Source of the DNA: Hyphomonas sp. CY54-11-8
GTDB lineage: Bacteria > Pseudomonadota > Alphaproteobacteria > Caulobacterales > Hyphomonadaceae
Reading direction: 5' to 3'
DNA: 64,000 nt
NCBI RefSeq assembly: GCF_000682735.1
Contig: NZ_AWFD01000023.1
Coordinates: forward strand, 186,001 to 250,000
Shown here: in pieces, positions 27,201 to 35,319 of the stretch
Layout: each line of letters opens with the position of its first letter
Position numbering within the stretch: position 1 is the first letter of the stretch
Notes under the pieces: model-generated
The model's database searches: none
Seen by the model: the letters and a program-made list of their open reading frames with translations, nothing else
Told to the model about the DNA's origin: nothing
Program-made: the position numbers and the translations under genes

Positions 27201-28767
27201 TCATCGGGCGGTAGTTGAAGGACAGCACCGCCGGGGCCGTGTCATCCCCCATCGAGCCGATGGCTTCCTTGCCGGATTCCACCATGGGCGACAGGATCAG
27301 TTCCAGCGTTTCCAGAGAATAGCCGGCGGCTGTCTGGCGGCGCAGCAGCTCTTCCTTGGCGAACATCGCCGGTTCTTCACCGGGACCGATTTCCGGATCC
27401 AGTTCCGTCACGGCCGACAGCCATTCCTCGTAAGGCGCCTGGGCGGCCAGATAGTCCACAATGTCCTTGTGGTCATAGAATTTGCCGGTTTTCAGGTCTG
27501 CCGCGATCATGCCGCCAGCGGGGATCGAGCCGCGCTTGGCAACTTCGTGATCGCCGAGCGGGCACATGCCGGTTTCGGACCCGACGGCGAGGATACCGTC
27601 CGTCGTCAGCGCATAGCGCAGCGGGCGCAGGCCGTTACGGTCGAGACCCGCAATCGCCCAGCGGCCATCATAGGCCGCGATACCGGCCGGGCCGTCCCAC
27701 GGCTCCATGACCGAGTTGCAGTAATCGTAGAGCGCACGATGCGCGAGCGGCATCACCGAGTCGCGCTTCGACCAGGCTTCCGGGATCAGCATGGCTTTCG
27801 CCATCGGAGCAGACCGGCCGGATTTGCAGAGCAGTTCCCACACGGAATCAAGCGCGCCGGAATCCGACGTGCCATCCGGAATCACCGGTTTCACGTCTTC
27901 GACATGCTCGCCATAGGTTTCCGAGACCATGCGGATCTCGTGGCTCTTCATCCAGTTCTTGTTGCCGCGCACCGTGTTGATCTCACCATTGTGGGCAATC
28001 ATGCGGAACGGCTGGGCCAGGGCCCATTGAGGGAACGTGTTGGTGGAATAGCGCTGGTGGTAGATCGCAAAGGCGGAGCTGAACTGCTCGCTCTGCAGGT
28101 CGAGGTAAAACCTGTCGATGTCCTGCGCCAGGAACATACCCTTGTAGATCAGGGACGCGTTGCTCAGTGAACAGATATAGAAGCTCGGGATCGCTGCTTC
28201 GCGGGCTCGGCGTTCGATGCGGCGGCGGCAGATGTAAAGTGCGCGTTCCAGTTCTTCGCTGGAGCGGCCCATCGCATCGCGGAACATGATCTGCTCAATC
28301 GCCGGGCGCGTATCCTTCGCCTTCTGACCGATGACGGACACGTCGATCGGCGGCTGGCGCCAGCCATAGATATAGAAGCCAAAATGCAGCACTTCGGTTT
28401 CTACCAAAGTCCGCGCGGCTTCCTGTGCGGCGAAATCCGTACGCGGCAGGAAGATCTGTCCGACGCAGATCGGATCGTCCGTCGGCTTGTGGCCGGTGCG
28501 GGTGACATGCTCGCGGAAGAATTCCTGCGGCACTTCCACACGGATACCGGCGCCATCGCCGGTCTTGCCGTCCGCGTCGACAGCACCGCGGTGCCACACA
28601 TTCTTCAGGGCCTTGATGCCCATCTCGACGATTTCACGGCGCGGCTTGCCGTCCAGTGAGGCCACAAGGCCCACGCCGCAGGCATCATGCTCGTTTTCCG
28701 GATTGTAGGCGTTCGCCTCAATCAGGCGCTGACGGTTCTGTTCGTACTGTTTCACATAGTCTGACAT
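24226..28767 (-). CDS. gltB: glutamate synthase (NADPH) large subunit
   Basis: This 1513-aa GOGAT alpha subunit makes two glutamates from glutamine and 2-oxoglutarate. Domains in order: type II glutaminase with nucleophile Cys30 (HDACGVGLVA; residues before it are the expected propeptide), central domain, FMN-binding synthase domain (GGEDRARY, PPPHHDIYSIEDLAQLI, GGVGGTGASPQTS), the 3Fe-4S cysteine cluster (CIMVRQCHSNTCPVGVC) and the C-terminal GXGXG beta-helix (GANGCEYMTNG). ATG 28767 lies 4 bp beyond the gltD stop with GGAG upstream, so it is co-translated after gltD; that gene order is the reverse of the E. coli gltBD order. Confidence 0.97.
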   Translation of the reverse strand: MSDYVKQYEQNRQRLIEANAYNPENEHDACGVGLVASLDGKPRREIVEMGIKALKNVWHRGAVDADGKTGDGAGIRVEVPQEFFREHVTRTGHKPTDDPICVGQIFLPRTDFAAQEAARTLVETEVLHFGFYIYGWRQPPIDVSVIGQKAKDTRPAIEQIMFRDAMGRSSEELERALYICRRRIERRAREAAIPSFYICSLSNASLIYKGMFLAQDIDRFYLDLQSEQFSSAFAIYHQRYSTNTFPQWALAQPFRMIAHNGEINTVRGNKNWMKSHEIRMVSETYGEHVEDVKPVIPDGTSDSGALDSVWELLCKSGRSAPMAKAMLIPEAWSKRDSVMPLAHRALYDYCNSVMEPWDGPAGIAAYDGRWAIAGLDRNGLRPLRYALTTDGILAVGSETGMCPLGDHEVAKRGSIPAGGMIAADLKTGKFYDHKDIVDYLAAQAPYEEWLSAVTELDPEIGPGEEPAMFAKEELLRRQTAAGYSLETLELILSPMVESGKEAIGSMGDDTAPAVLSFNYRPMSHFFRQNFSQVTNPPVDPLREERVMSLKTRFKNLGNVLDTDKSQQEVFVLESPVLTNGMYERLLTRLGVSYTEIDCTFPAEDVTNDGSALKEALSRIRQEAEDAVREGREHIVLTDQYQSATRTAIPMILATGAVHSHLVAQGLRTFCSITVRSSECLDTHYFAVLVGVGATCVNAYLAQDAITDRHARGLYGDLTLEECVHNYKAAVEAGLLKIMSKMGISVISSYRGGYNFEALGLSRALVADYFPGMNSRISGLGLAGLEENALVRHEMAFDDDVISLPVGGFYRLRANDEPHALDGQLIHTLQTACNTGDYSVYRKFADALEARNPIQLRDLLDFKRNLPPVPLTQVQSINEIRKRFVTPGMSLGALSPEAHGTLNIAMNRIGAKSVSGEGGEDRARYRPLPNGDNMNSSVKQIASGRFGVTAEYLNQCREIEIKVAQGAKPGEGGQLPGFKVTEFIARLRHATPGVTLISPPPHHDIYSIEDLAQLIYDLKQINPEARVCVKLVAQSGVGTVAAGVAKAKADIILIAGGVGGTGASPQTSVKFAGLPWEMGLAEAHQILSLNNLRDKVTLRTDGGLRTGRDIVIAAMLGAEEYGIGTASLVAMGCIMVRQCHSNTCPVGVCVQDEALRAHFTGTPEKVVNLMSFIAEDVREILASLGLKSLDEAIGRTDLLAQVSRGATHLDDLDLNPLLVQVDTDKPIIYHPAHREEVPDTLDAQILRDAEPFFERSEKMQLEYDVQNTMRAIGTRSSSAITRKFGMHALPEGRLHIRLEGSAGQSLGAFSVQGLLLEVIGDANDYVGKGLSGATIVVAPRPKDRRSASGDAIIGNTCLYGATSGKLFASGTAGVRFAVRNSGAKTVVEGCGANGCEYMTNGRAVILGPIGDNFGAGMTGGAAFIWDPTNRFERVANPDSIDWYPLPEMPTEHIGEAKALIEEHVRRTGSVRGKEILDDWDRAVHDMLMVVPKEIAHLLLGRTKPKAKKKVAAKA

Positions 28768-28771
28768 CTGA

Positions 28772-30214
28772 TTACTCCGCCGCCACTTTGGAGGCACGTG
28801 CGTCCTGTTTCATGGCCTGGTGCATGGCCTCTGCTGCGTCGCGTCCATCCTTGATGCCCCAGACAACGAGAGACGCGCCGCGAACGATATCGCCAGCGGC
28901 GTAAACGCCCGGCAGGCTGGTTTCCATCGTGGAATAGTCCACTTTCACCGCGCCCCAGCGATTGACCGACAGGGCCGGCTCGTCGAACAGGGCCGGCAGG
29001 TCTTCCGGGTCGAAGCCCAGCGCCTTGATCACCATGTCGGCCTTTACATTGAAGGTCTCGCCGGTCTTCACCGGGCTCTGGCGGCCGGAGGCATCCGGTT
29101 CCCCGAGTTTCATCCGTGCGGCGCGTACGCCTTTGGCCTTGCCCTTGGTGTCGAGGATCGCTTCGGGGCTGGCGAGCCATTCGAACTTCACGCCTTCTTC
29201 CTCGGCATTCTGCACCTCGCGCTGGCTGCCCGGCATGTTGGCCCGGTCTCGGCGATAGAGACAAGTCACTTCCTTGGCGCCCTGGCGGATCGCCGTACGC
29301 ACACAGTCCATCGCCGTATCGCCGCCGCCGATCACGACGACGCGCTTGTCCTTTGCGTCAAGGGTGCCGACGTCGAATTCCGGCACTGGATCGCCAAATC
29401 CCTTGCGGTTCGACGCCGTCAGGTAATCGAGCGCCGCATGCACACCGTCAGAGCCGGAGCCCGGGCATTTCAGGTCCTTCGCCGCATAGACGCCGGTTGC
29501 GATCAGTACGGTGTCATGCGTGTCGCGCAGTTTCTGCAGCGTCACCTTCTTGCCGACGCGCGTATTGAACTTGAACTTGATGCCGGAGTCTTCCAGCCGC
29601 TGGATGCGCCGTTCCACGACATCCTTTTCGAGCTTGAAGCCCGGAATGCCATAGGTCAGCAGGCCGCCGCCCCGGTCATACGCATCGTAGATCGTGACCT
29701 GATATCCCTTGCGGCGCAGCTGTTCAGCCGCGGCCAGGCCTGCCGGGCCTGCACCGATGATCCCCGCCGATTGCTTGCGCTCGCGTACCGGCTTGATCGG
29801 CTCCACCCAGCCTTCCGCCCACGCATTGTCCGTAATGTATTTCTCGATCGAGCCGATCGTCACCGTGCCATGGCCGGATTGCTCGATCGTGCAGATGCCT
29901 TCGCACAGCCGGTCCTGCGGGCAGATCCGGCCGCAGATCTCCGGCATGTTGTTTGTCGAGGACGAGACCCGCCAGGCCTCTTCCAGCCGGCCTTCGGCGG
30001 CGAGACGCAGCCAGTCCGGGATATTGTTCTGCAGCGGGCAGCCCTGCTGGCAGAAAGGCACACCGCATTGCGAACACCGGGACGCCTGCGTCTTGGCCGC
30101 ATCCGCGCCGAACGCATCGTAGATTTCCGCGAAATCCGTAGCCCGCTGTTTGGCACCACGTTTGTCCGGCATGGTGCGCGGCACATGGATAAACTGCAGC
30201 ATTCTTTCCGCCAT
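28772..30214 (-). CDS. gltD: glutamate synthase (NADPH) small subunit
   Basis: This 480-aa FAD/NADPH subunit feeds electrons to GltB. The N-terminal 4Fe-4S cysteines are in CSQCGVPFCQQGCPL and CGRICPQDRLCEGIC. The FAD motif is IGAGPAGLAAAEQLRRKGY and the NADPH motif VIGGGDTAMDCVRTAIRQGA. ATG 30214 (MAERMLQFIHVP) has a GGGAGG site; the long upstream extension lies in AT-rich regulatory DNA. It is the first gene of the gltD-gltB operon, divergent from uppP. Confidence 0.96.
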   Translation of the reverse strand: MAERMLQFIHVPRTMPDKRGAKQRATDFAEIYDAFGADAAKTQASRCSQCGVPFCQQGCPLQNNIPDWLRLAAEGRLEEAWRVSSSTNNMPEICGRICPQDRLCEGICTIEQSGHGTVTIGSIEKYITDNAWAEGWVEPIKPVRERKQSAGIIGAGPAGLAAAEQLRRKGYQVTIYDAYDRGGGLLTYGIPGFKLEKDVVERRIQRLEDSGIKFKFNTRVGKKVTLQKLRDTHDTVLIATGVYAAKDLKCPGSGSDGVHAALDYLTASNRKGFGDPVPEFDVGTLDAKDKRVVVIGGGDTAMDCVRTAIRQGAKEVTCLYRRDRANMPGSQREVQNAEEEGVKFEWLASPEAILDTKGKAKGVRAARMKLGEPDASGRQSPVKTGETFNVKADMVIKALGFDPEDLPALFDEPALSVNRWGAVKVDYSTMETSLPGVYAAGDIVRGASLVVWGIKDGRDAAEAMHQAMKQDARASKVAAE

Positions 30215-30344
30215 ACCGGCCTCCCGAGTATCTGCACCGGGCATAGAACCAGAGCACGGAGGCGGCAAGATGAATCTGCAATATACAATATCGTTATGAT
30301 ATCTACATGCAAAAACAGCGCAGATAATGGCATATCCAGCCCAC

Positions 30345-30376
30345 TTGATATGCCTTATTAATATCAATTTGATATT
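30345..30376. promoter_or_regulatory. TTGATAT half-site cluster between gltD and uppP
   Basis: The 231-bp gap is much richer in A+T than the flanking DNA. It has TTGATAT at 30345, its complement ATATCAA at 30361 and TTGATAT again at 30369. The last two form the perfect 17-bp palindrome AATATCAATTTGATATT (30360-30376). A further ATATC-N5-GATAT dyad is at 30288-30302. Spacing puts the cluster about 131 bp from the gltD start and 70 bp from the uppP start, as expected of an operator; the regulator is unknown. Confidence 0.5.
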
Positions 30377-30445
30377 GAGAAAAGCGCGTGCCTCTCTGGT
30401 CAAACCAAATTAGACCTTCTGGCAAAGCTCTGAAAGGCCAGCCCG

Positions 30446-31300
30446 TTGTCACTGCTACAGCTTGCCATCATCGCGACCCTTCAGGGGATCACGGAATGGC
30501 TGCCCATCTCCTCTTCCGCCCATGTCTTGCTCGCTTCCGACACGTTCGGAGTTACCGGACGGGATGAGCTGCTGATCAATGCCGTATCAAATCTTGGCAC
30601 GCTGGCGGCCATGCTGATCTATTTCCGCAAGGATGTGATCCTTGCCTTCCTGGGCGGGTTCGAACTTCTGGCCGCGCCGGTCTCGAAGAAGCCGTTGTCG
30701 CAGAGTGGGCGCCTCGCCGCCTGCGTTATCGTGGCAACACCCATCGCCCTCGTCGCCGCCCTGCTCTACGAGGCGGTACTGCCCCAGGGCGTGCAGGACA
30801 TGATGCGCAGCGTCTACACCGTGGCCGGGGCGACCATTTTCTTCGGCGCCCTGCTCTGGTGGGCAGACGTGGCCGGTCCGCGCACCCGCAAGGAAGAGGA
30901 CATGACCCTTGCCCATGCCGCCCTGATCGGCGCGACGCAGGCCATCGCCGCGATCATCCCGGGCACCAGCCGCTCCGGCATCACCATGACGGCCGCCCGC
31001 GCGCTCGGCTATGAGCGCACCGAAGCGGCGCGGATTTCCATGCTGATCGGTGCGCCGATCCTGGCTGCCGCGGGCCTTTACGGCGCCTATGGCCTCTTCA
31101 CGGCAGAAACAGACGGCAGCGCCGTACTGACCCTGCAGGATGGGTTGGTCGTGGCAGGCATTGCCTTCATCACCGGGCTCGCCTCCATCTGGGGCCTGAT
31201 GGCCCTGCTCAGACGGATGAGCTTCCTGCCCTTCGTGCTGTACAGATTCCTTCTGGGGGCCCTGCTCCTGCTGGGCTCACCCCTGATCGGACTGTTCTAG
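30446..31300 (+). CDS. uppP: undecaprenyl-diphosphatase (bacitracin resistance)
   Basis: This 284-aa polytopic membrane enzyme dephosphorylates undecaprenyl pyrophosphate to recycle the cell-wall lipid carrier. Both active-site segments are present: GITEWLPISSSAH (about residues 14-26) and IIPGTSRSGITM (about 170-181). About eight hydrophobic segments are seen. The start is TTG 30446 with AAAGG upstream; no in-frame ATG precedes the conserved N-terminus. It ends 1 bp from the convergent SDR gene. Confidence 0.95.
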   Translation: MSLLQLAIIATLQGITEWLPISSSAHVLLASDTFGVTGRDELLINAVSNLGTLAAMLIYFRKDVILAFLGGFELLAAPVSKKPLSQSGRLAACVIVATPIALVAALLYEAVLPQGVQDMMRSVYTVAGATIFFGALLWWADVAGPRTRKEEDMTLAHAALIGATQAIAAIIPGTSRSGITMTAARALGYERTEAARISMLIGAPILAAAGLYGAYGLFTAETDGSAVLTLQDGLVVAGIAFITGLASIWGLMALLRRMSFLPFVLYRFLLGALLLLGSPLIGLF

Positions 31301-31301
31301 A

Positions 31302-32291
31302 TCAGGCTTCAGACGCCTTGTGGAACTCGCCGTAGTCGCGGAAGCGCCAGAGATAGGTCGGCACGATCGCTTCGGGCGTTTCCAGCGTGGTGACGCCGAG
31401 ATCCGCCAGCGTGAGGGCGCCTTCAGCGACGACATTGTCGGTCTTCAGCAGCTCGACCTGGTCGCCCGTCACCGGCGCGTCGCCGAGGAAACCCCAGGAG
31501 AATGGCGGAACGTAGCGCCAGACAGCGCCTGACAGGTAACCGATCGGCTTGGCGGCAAAGAACGGCAGCGTGATCTTGAAGCGCGGGCGGGAGATCGTCT
31601 TGCAGACGAAATCATAGATCTCGTTCATCGTGTAGACGCGCGGACCGCCGAGTTCATAGGTCTTGCCTTCGGTCGCCTCATCGTCGACGGCCACGGCAAT
31701 CGCCTCGGCCACGTCACCAGCATAGACCGGCTGCATCTTCGTCTTCCCGCCGCCGATGGCCGGCATCAGCGGGGCCACGCGAGCCATCTGGGCAAAGCGG
31801 TTGAAGAATTCGTCTTCCGGCCCGAACACGACGGACGGACGCAGGATGGTGGCGGTCGGGATCGCTTCGCGCACGGCGGCTTCAGCTTCTGCCTTGGTCC
31901 TTGCGTAGACAGACTTCGACTCTGCGTCGGCGCCGATGGCGGAAACCTGAACGAACCGGGTGATGCCCTTCTCTGCCGCAATCTCGGCCAGCAGGGCCGC
32001 GCCTTCGGCCTGCGTCGATTCGAAGGTCTGTTTGCCCTTTTCGGTGAGGACGCCAACCAGGTTCACCACCGCATCGGCATCTTCCAGCGCGCGCTCGATC
32101 GAGGCACGGTCGCGGATGTTGGCCTGAGCGATGTCGACCCAGCCCGGCGCGCCAGCCAGACGCACATCGCCGGCCAGATTTACCCGGCGGCAGGCCACAC
32201 GCACACGCCAGCCTTTTTTCACCAGCTCACGGGCCGCATAGCGCCCGATGAAGCCCGAACCGCCGAAAATGGTCACCAAGCCCTTGGTCAT
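31302..32291 (-). CDS. atypical SDR, complex I NDUFA9-like NAD(P)-binding protein
   Basis: This 329-aa atypical short-chain dehydrogenase starts with LVTIFGGSGFIGRYAARELVKKGW, the NDUFA9-like/NmrA-type nucleotide motif. It lacks a convincing Tyr-x-x-x-Lys active site of classical SDRs. Homologues in alphaproteobacteria are annotated as complex I NDUFA9 subunit family, and a structural or quinone-related role is possible. I use ATG 32291; a TTG three codons earlier is possible. No complex I genes are in the window. Confidence 0.8.
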   Translation of the reverse strand: MTKGLVTIFGGSGFIGRYAARELVKKGWRVRVACRRVNLAGDVRLAGAPGWVDIAQANIRDRASIERALEDADAVVNLVGVLTEKGKQTFESTQAEGAALLAEIAAEKGITRFVQVSAIGADAESKSVYARTKAEAEAAVREAIPTATILRPSVVFGPEDEFFNRFAQMARVAPLMPAIGGGKTKMQPVYAGDVAEAIAVAVDDEATEGKTYELGGPRVYTMNEIYDFVCKTISRPRFKITLPFFAAKPIGYLSGAVWRYVPPFSWGFLGDAPVTGDQVELLKTDNVVAEGALTLADLGVTTLETPEAIVPTYLWRFRDYGEFHKASEA

Positions 32292-32385
32292 GTTGGTCAA
32301 ACCCTGCCTGAACGTTTGATTTTCCGCCTTTCACCACACGCCGCCGGGCCTGTCTATGGCCGCCGTACGGGGCACAGCAGCGCAT

Positions 32386-32416
32386 GCGCGCCTGCACATA
32401 ATGTCAGCAGGCGCGC
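32386..32416 (-). terminator. hairpin just after glpD
   Basis: A perfect 10-bp stem GCGCGCCTGC/GCAGGCGCGC with an 11-nt loop begins 2 bp after the glpD stop. No U-run follows on the minus strand, so termination is uncertain; it may protect the mRNA 3' end. Confidence 0.45.
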
Positions 32417-32418
32417 CG

Positions 32419-33918
32419 TCAGGCGGGAGGGGTGACGGGATGACTGGTATTGAACCAGTCGGTGAAGGCGCCCTGCTCTTCTTTTGTCATGTGCAGGTAG
32501 AGCTTGGAGCGCCGATAGAGGATGTCCTCAGCGCTGCGGGCAAACTCCTGATCGACCAGCCAAGCGACCTCGCGCTCGGTCAGGCTGCCGCCGAATTCCC
32601 GGCCGAGGTCTGCCAGCGTCTCCGCATCGCCCAGCAGGTCCCGCGTGCGGGTGCCATAGGCGCGGGCGAGCCGGGTCAGAAATTCGACCGGCAGGTGCGG
32701 ATGGGTCAGGACGAGGCCGGAAAGATAAGCGTCGAAATTCGCCGCTGGAATGTCGCCTCCCGGCAGGCTGGCATGGCGTGTCCAGGTCTTCGGCAGGCCC
32801 TCGAACAGGGGGGCAAGCTCTGCCACCGCTTCCTCCGCGAGTTCCCGATACGTTGTGATCTTGCCGCCGAAGACAGACAGGATCGGCGCGCCGCCCTCTG
32901 TTTCATAGTGCAGCACAAAATCCCGTGTGACCTTGGAGGCAGACGCCGCATGATCGTCATAAAGCGGGCGCACGCCGGAATAGGTGGCAACGACATCGTC
33001 AGGCGTGATGGCGCGCTGGTAGTATTCGCTCGCACCGGCGCAGAGATATTCGATCTCTTCCTGGCTGATCTCAACCTTGTCCTTGTCGGCGGTGTACGGA
33101 ATGTCTGTCGTACCGATCAGGGTGAACTCGCCGCGCTCGTATGGGATGGCGAACATGATCCGGCCGTCGGCATTCTGGAAGAAATAGGCATGCTCGCCCT
33201 CATGCCATTTCGGCACGATGATGTGGCTGCCTTTGACGAGGCGGAGGTGCGTGGTTTCATCCTGTGGATCGGCAAGATCGATGATCTCGTCCACCCAGCC
33301 GCCTGCCGCATTCACCACTGCCTTGAACTGGCGGGTCTCCGTTCCCCCGTCTGACGCGAATGTTGCGTCCCAATGGTCCTTGTGCCGGACGAGCTTCGTG
33401 CAGGCCGTGCGCGTCAGCACCTCTGCGCCGCGCTCTTTCGCGTCCACTGCGTTCAGCACGACAAGGCGCGAATCTTCCACCCAGCAATCGGAATATTCGA
33501 AGGCCAGCCGGAATTCCTCCTTGAGCGGATCGAGCTTGTCCGTCTTGCCCCGGTGCAGCGTGGAGGTCGCGGGTAGCAATTTCCGCCCGCCGAGATGGTC
33601 ATAGATAAACAGGCCCAGCCGGATCAGCCAGGCCGGGCGCTGACCCTTGTCGTGCGGCAGGACGAACCGCATCGGCCAGATGATATGCGGCGCGGCGCGC
33701 AGCAGGATTTCCCGCTCGATCAGTGCTTTGCGCACCAGCGCAAAATCATACATTTCAAGGTAGCGCAGCCCACCATGGATCAGCTTGGTGCTGGCGGAAG
33801 ATGTATGCTGGGCAAGATCGTCCTTCTCGACGAGCACGACATCCAGTCCGCGTCCGGCCGCATCGCGGGCAATGCCGGTGCCGTTGATGCCCCCGCCGAT
33901 GACGAGCAGGTCCTGCAC
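32419..33918 (-). CDS. glpD: aerobic glycerol-3-phosphate dehydrogenase
   Basis: This 499-aa FAD enzyme oxidises glycerol-3-phosphate to dihydroxyacetone phosphate at the inner membrane and reduces quinone. The FAD motif VIGGGINGTGIARDAAGRG opens the protein. STKLIHGGLRYLE, the IPYTADKDKVE substrate region and the C-terminal DAO_C domain (TRARDL-like TRTRDLLG, LTEREVAWLVDQEFARSAEDILYRRSKL) fit the GlpD family. The start is GTG 33918, supported by the family N-terminus. No glpR or glpFK lies nearby. It is 8 bp downstream of the J-domain protein gene. Confidence 0.95.
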   Translation of the reverse strand: MQDLLVIGGGINGTGIARDAAGRGLDVVLVEKDDLAQHTSSASTKLIHGGLRYLEMYDFALVRKALIEREILLRAAPHIIWPMRFVLPHDKGQRPAWLIRLGLFIYDHLGGRKLLPATSTLHRGKTDKLDPLKEEFRLAFEYSDCWVEDSRLVVLNAVDAKERGAEVLTRTACTKLVRHKDHWDATFASDGGTETRQFKAVVNAAGGWVDEIIDLADPQDETTHLRLVKGSHIIVPKWHEGEHAYFFQNADGRIMFAIPYERGEFTLIGTTDIPYTADKDKVEISQEEIEYLCAGASEYYQRAITPDDVVATYSGVRPLYDDHAASASKVTRDFVLHYETEGGAPILSVFGGKITTYRELAEEAVAELAPLFEGLPKTWTRHASLPGGDIPAANFDAYLSGLVLTHPHLPVEFLTRLARAYGTRTRDLLGDAETLADLGREFGGSLTEREVAWLVDQEFARSAEDILYRRSKLYLHMTKEEQGAFTDWFNTSHPVTPPA

Positions 33919-33926
33919 GAGGCGCC

Positions 33927-34559
33927 CTACCCTTTCATCAGGCCGGCGGCCTTGAGCAGCTTGCCTGCCCGCAGCACGCGCTGAAGCTTGTCTTCCGACG
34001 ACCGGTCACCCTTGTTAGAGTCCGGGTGGAAGCGGCGGACATATTCGGCATAGCGCGCGCGGATCTCGTTCGGCGAAGCGTCGATCTCAAGATCCAGTTC
34101 GCGCAGCGCCCGGGCCTGCAGGCCGGAGCGGCGGCCGCCAGTGGCATTGCCGGTCGCCTCGGCCACATCGTCCATGTCGAAGAAACGGCGGCCTGCCCAG
34201 CGGCGCGGATCGAACTGGTCAGCGCTTTTCTTGCCAGCCATCGGTCCGGTACCGAAACGCCAGGTACGCTTGTGGCCGAATCGCTCGGCCCGCGCGAAGG
34301 CCGCGGCTTCGGCCTGAGACATACCTTCGAAGAAATTGAAGCTGCGATTGTATTCGGCGATGTGCTTGGCGCAGAAGTAATGGCGCCCGTTCCCCTTGGC
34401 CCCGCGCTTCGGCGCCGGGTGACTGCCTTCGAGGTCGCATCCCTTGTGATCGCAGACACGAGTCTTGCGCGCGCGCTCACGCGACACCTCGTCGGCCGGC
34501 GGGTTCACCCTTATATCGGTGAACTTGACACGGTATGGGTATGGATCGCCATCGGACAT
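33927..34559 (-). CDS. J-domain protein (C-terminal DnaJ domain)
   Basis: This 210-aa protein has a J-domain at the C-terminus with the HPD tripeptide (RRFHPDSNKG, about 180-188). The N-terminal half has conserved cysteines and histidines (CDHKGCDLEGSHPAP, HYFCAKHIAEYNRSFNFFEGMS) that could bind a metal. J-domains stimulate DnaK. It is divergent from bolA with about 31 bp between starts, an arrangement widespread in alphaproteobacteria. A role in stress or cobalamin-linked maturation is only suggested by that synteny. Confidence 0.88.
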   Translation of the reverse strand: MSDGDPYPYRVKFTDIRVNPPADEVSRERARKTRVCDHKGCDLEGSHPAPKRGAKGNGRHYFCAKHIAEYNRSFNFFEGMSQAEAAAFARAERFGHKRTWRFGTGPMAGKKSADQFDPRRWAGRRFFDMDDVAEATGNATGGRRSGLQARALRELDLEIDASPNEIRARYAEYVRRFHPDSNKGDRSSEDKLQRVLRAGKLLKAAGLMKG

Positions 34560-34590
34560 GACCCGGGATAATAGGGAGTGCGCGTTAAAG

Positions 34591-34869
34591 ATGCCACAAC
34601 TGACTGACAGACTGTCGCGGATTCATGAGCTTTTGACTGAAGCTTTTCAGCCGGTGGAGCTGGAAATCACAGATGACAGCGCAAAACATGCCGGTCATGC
34701 GGGCGCCCGCCCCGAAGGCGAAACACATTACAGCGTGAGAATCATCTCCGCGGCTTTCGAAGGCCTGTCACGCGTACAGATCCAGCGCAGTGTGATGCTG
34801 GCCCTGCAACAGGAATTCGATACCGGCCTGCATGCGCTGGCCCTGAAGGCGAATGCGCCAAAGTCCTGA
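34591..34869 (+). CDS. BolA family protein
   Basis: This 92-aa protein has the BolA fold sequence: LEITDDSAKHAGHAGARPEGETHYSVRI, then FEGLSRVQIQRSVMLALQQEF and HALALKA. BolA proteins pair with monothiol glutaredoxins in iron-sulfur handling and influence morphology and stress responses. ATG 34591 (MPQLTDRLSRI) is the family start; the open frame upstream overlaps the divergent J-domain gene. A small hairpin follows the stop. Confidence 0.92.
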   Translation: MPQLTDRLSRIHELLTEAFQPVELEITDDSAKHAGHAGARPEGETHYSVRIISAAFEGLSRVQIQRSVMLALQQEFDTGLHALALKANAPKS

Positions 34870-34874
34870 TTTTT

Positions 34875-34895
34875 GGGATTCTTCGGAACCCCTTT
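34875..34895 (+). terminator. UUCG-loop hairpin after bolA
   Basis: GGG-A-TTC(TTCG)GAA-C-CCC folds into a stem with one mismatch and a stable cUUCGg loop, followed by TTT. It begins 5 bp after the bolA stop. The T-run is short, so strength is uncertain. Confidence 0.5.
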
Positions 34896-34941
34896 CCCTA
34901 CCTGAACGTATTCTCTTCAACACCGTCGAGGAGAACGGGTG

Positions 34942-35319
34942 ATGGTAATCAGGATGATCATGGCGGCGCTGGCCGCAGGCGGTTGCGTGTGCGCAGCGTC
35001 CGCCCAGGAGACAAGCGCCAGTTTCGATACGCGATTCGAAGCCCGTGCTGACCTCGGCATGCTGTACCAGATTCGCGACACGGTCTGCGCGACAGGTGAC
35101 GAAGTGCTGTTCCTGCCGGTGTCTCACGACGTGCCCACAAGCGAGATGAGCTACGCCCTCGTGCCAACAGACAATCTGAATATGATCAGCGCCCATGTCG
35201 TGACGCCCGACCAGCGCGTCTGGCTGATCCGCCATGGCTGCCACAGCCCGGCGGCGCGCCAGCAGGCTTCCATGAATGTGTCGACCGTGACGCCGGACTC
35301 AGGCGGGTTCGATTACTGA
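34942..35319 (+). CDS. small secreted protein, unknown function
   Basis: This 125-aa protein has a signal peptide (IRMIMAALAAGGCVCAASA, cleavage near AQE). The mature part has two cysteines (TVCATGDE and RHGCHSP) that could form a disulfide. No domain is recognised. GAGGAG lies upstream of ATG 34942, and a GTG one codon earlier is equally possible. Its 3' end overlaps the convergent CorC-type gene by 21 bp. Real coding is supported by the signal peptide and ribosome site. Confidence 0.7.
   Translation: MVIRMIMAALAAGGCVCAASAQETSASFDTRFEARADLGMLYQIRDTVCATGDEVLFLPVSHDVPTSEMSYALVPTDNLNMISAHVVTPDQRVWLIRHGCHSPAARQQASMNVSTVTPDSGGFDY

Noticed and set aside
28820..30361. 513-codon plus-strand frame opposite gltD
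   Set aside because: Composition is typical antisense (Arg, His, Ala, Leu), while gltD on the other strand shows iron-sulfur, FAD and NADPH motifs.
30345..30376. FNR/Anr box at gltD-uppP
   Set aside because: The canonical TTGAT-N4-ATCAA spacing is not met; half-sites are 9 bp or 1 bp apart, so a different regulator is more likely.
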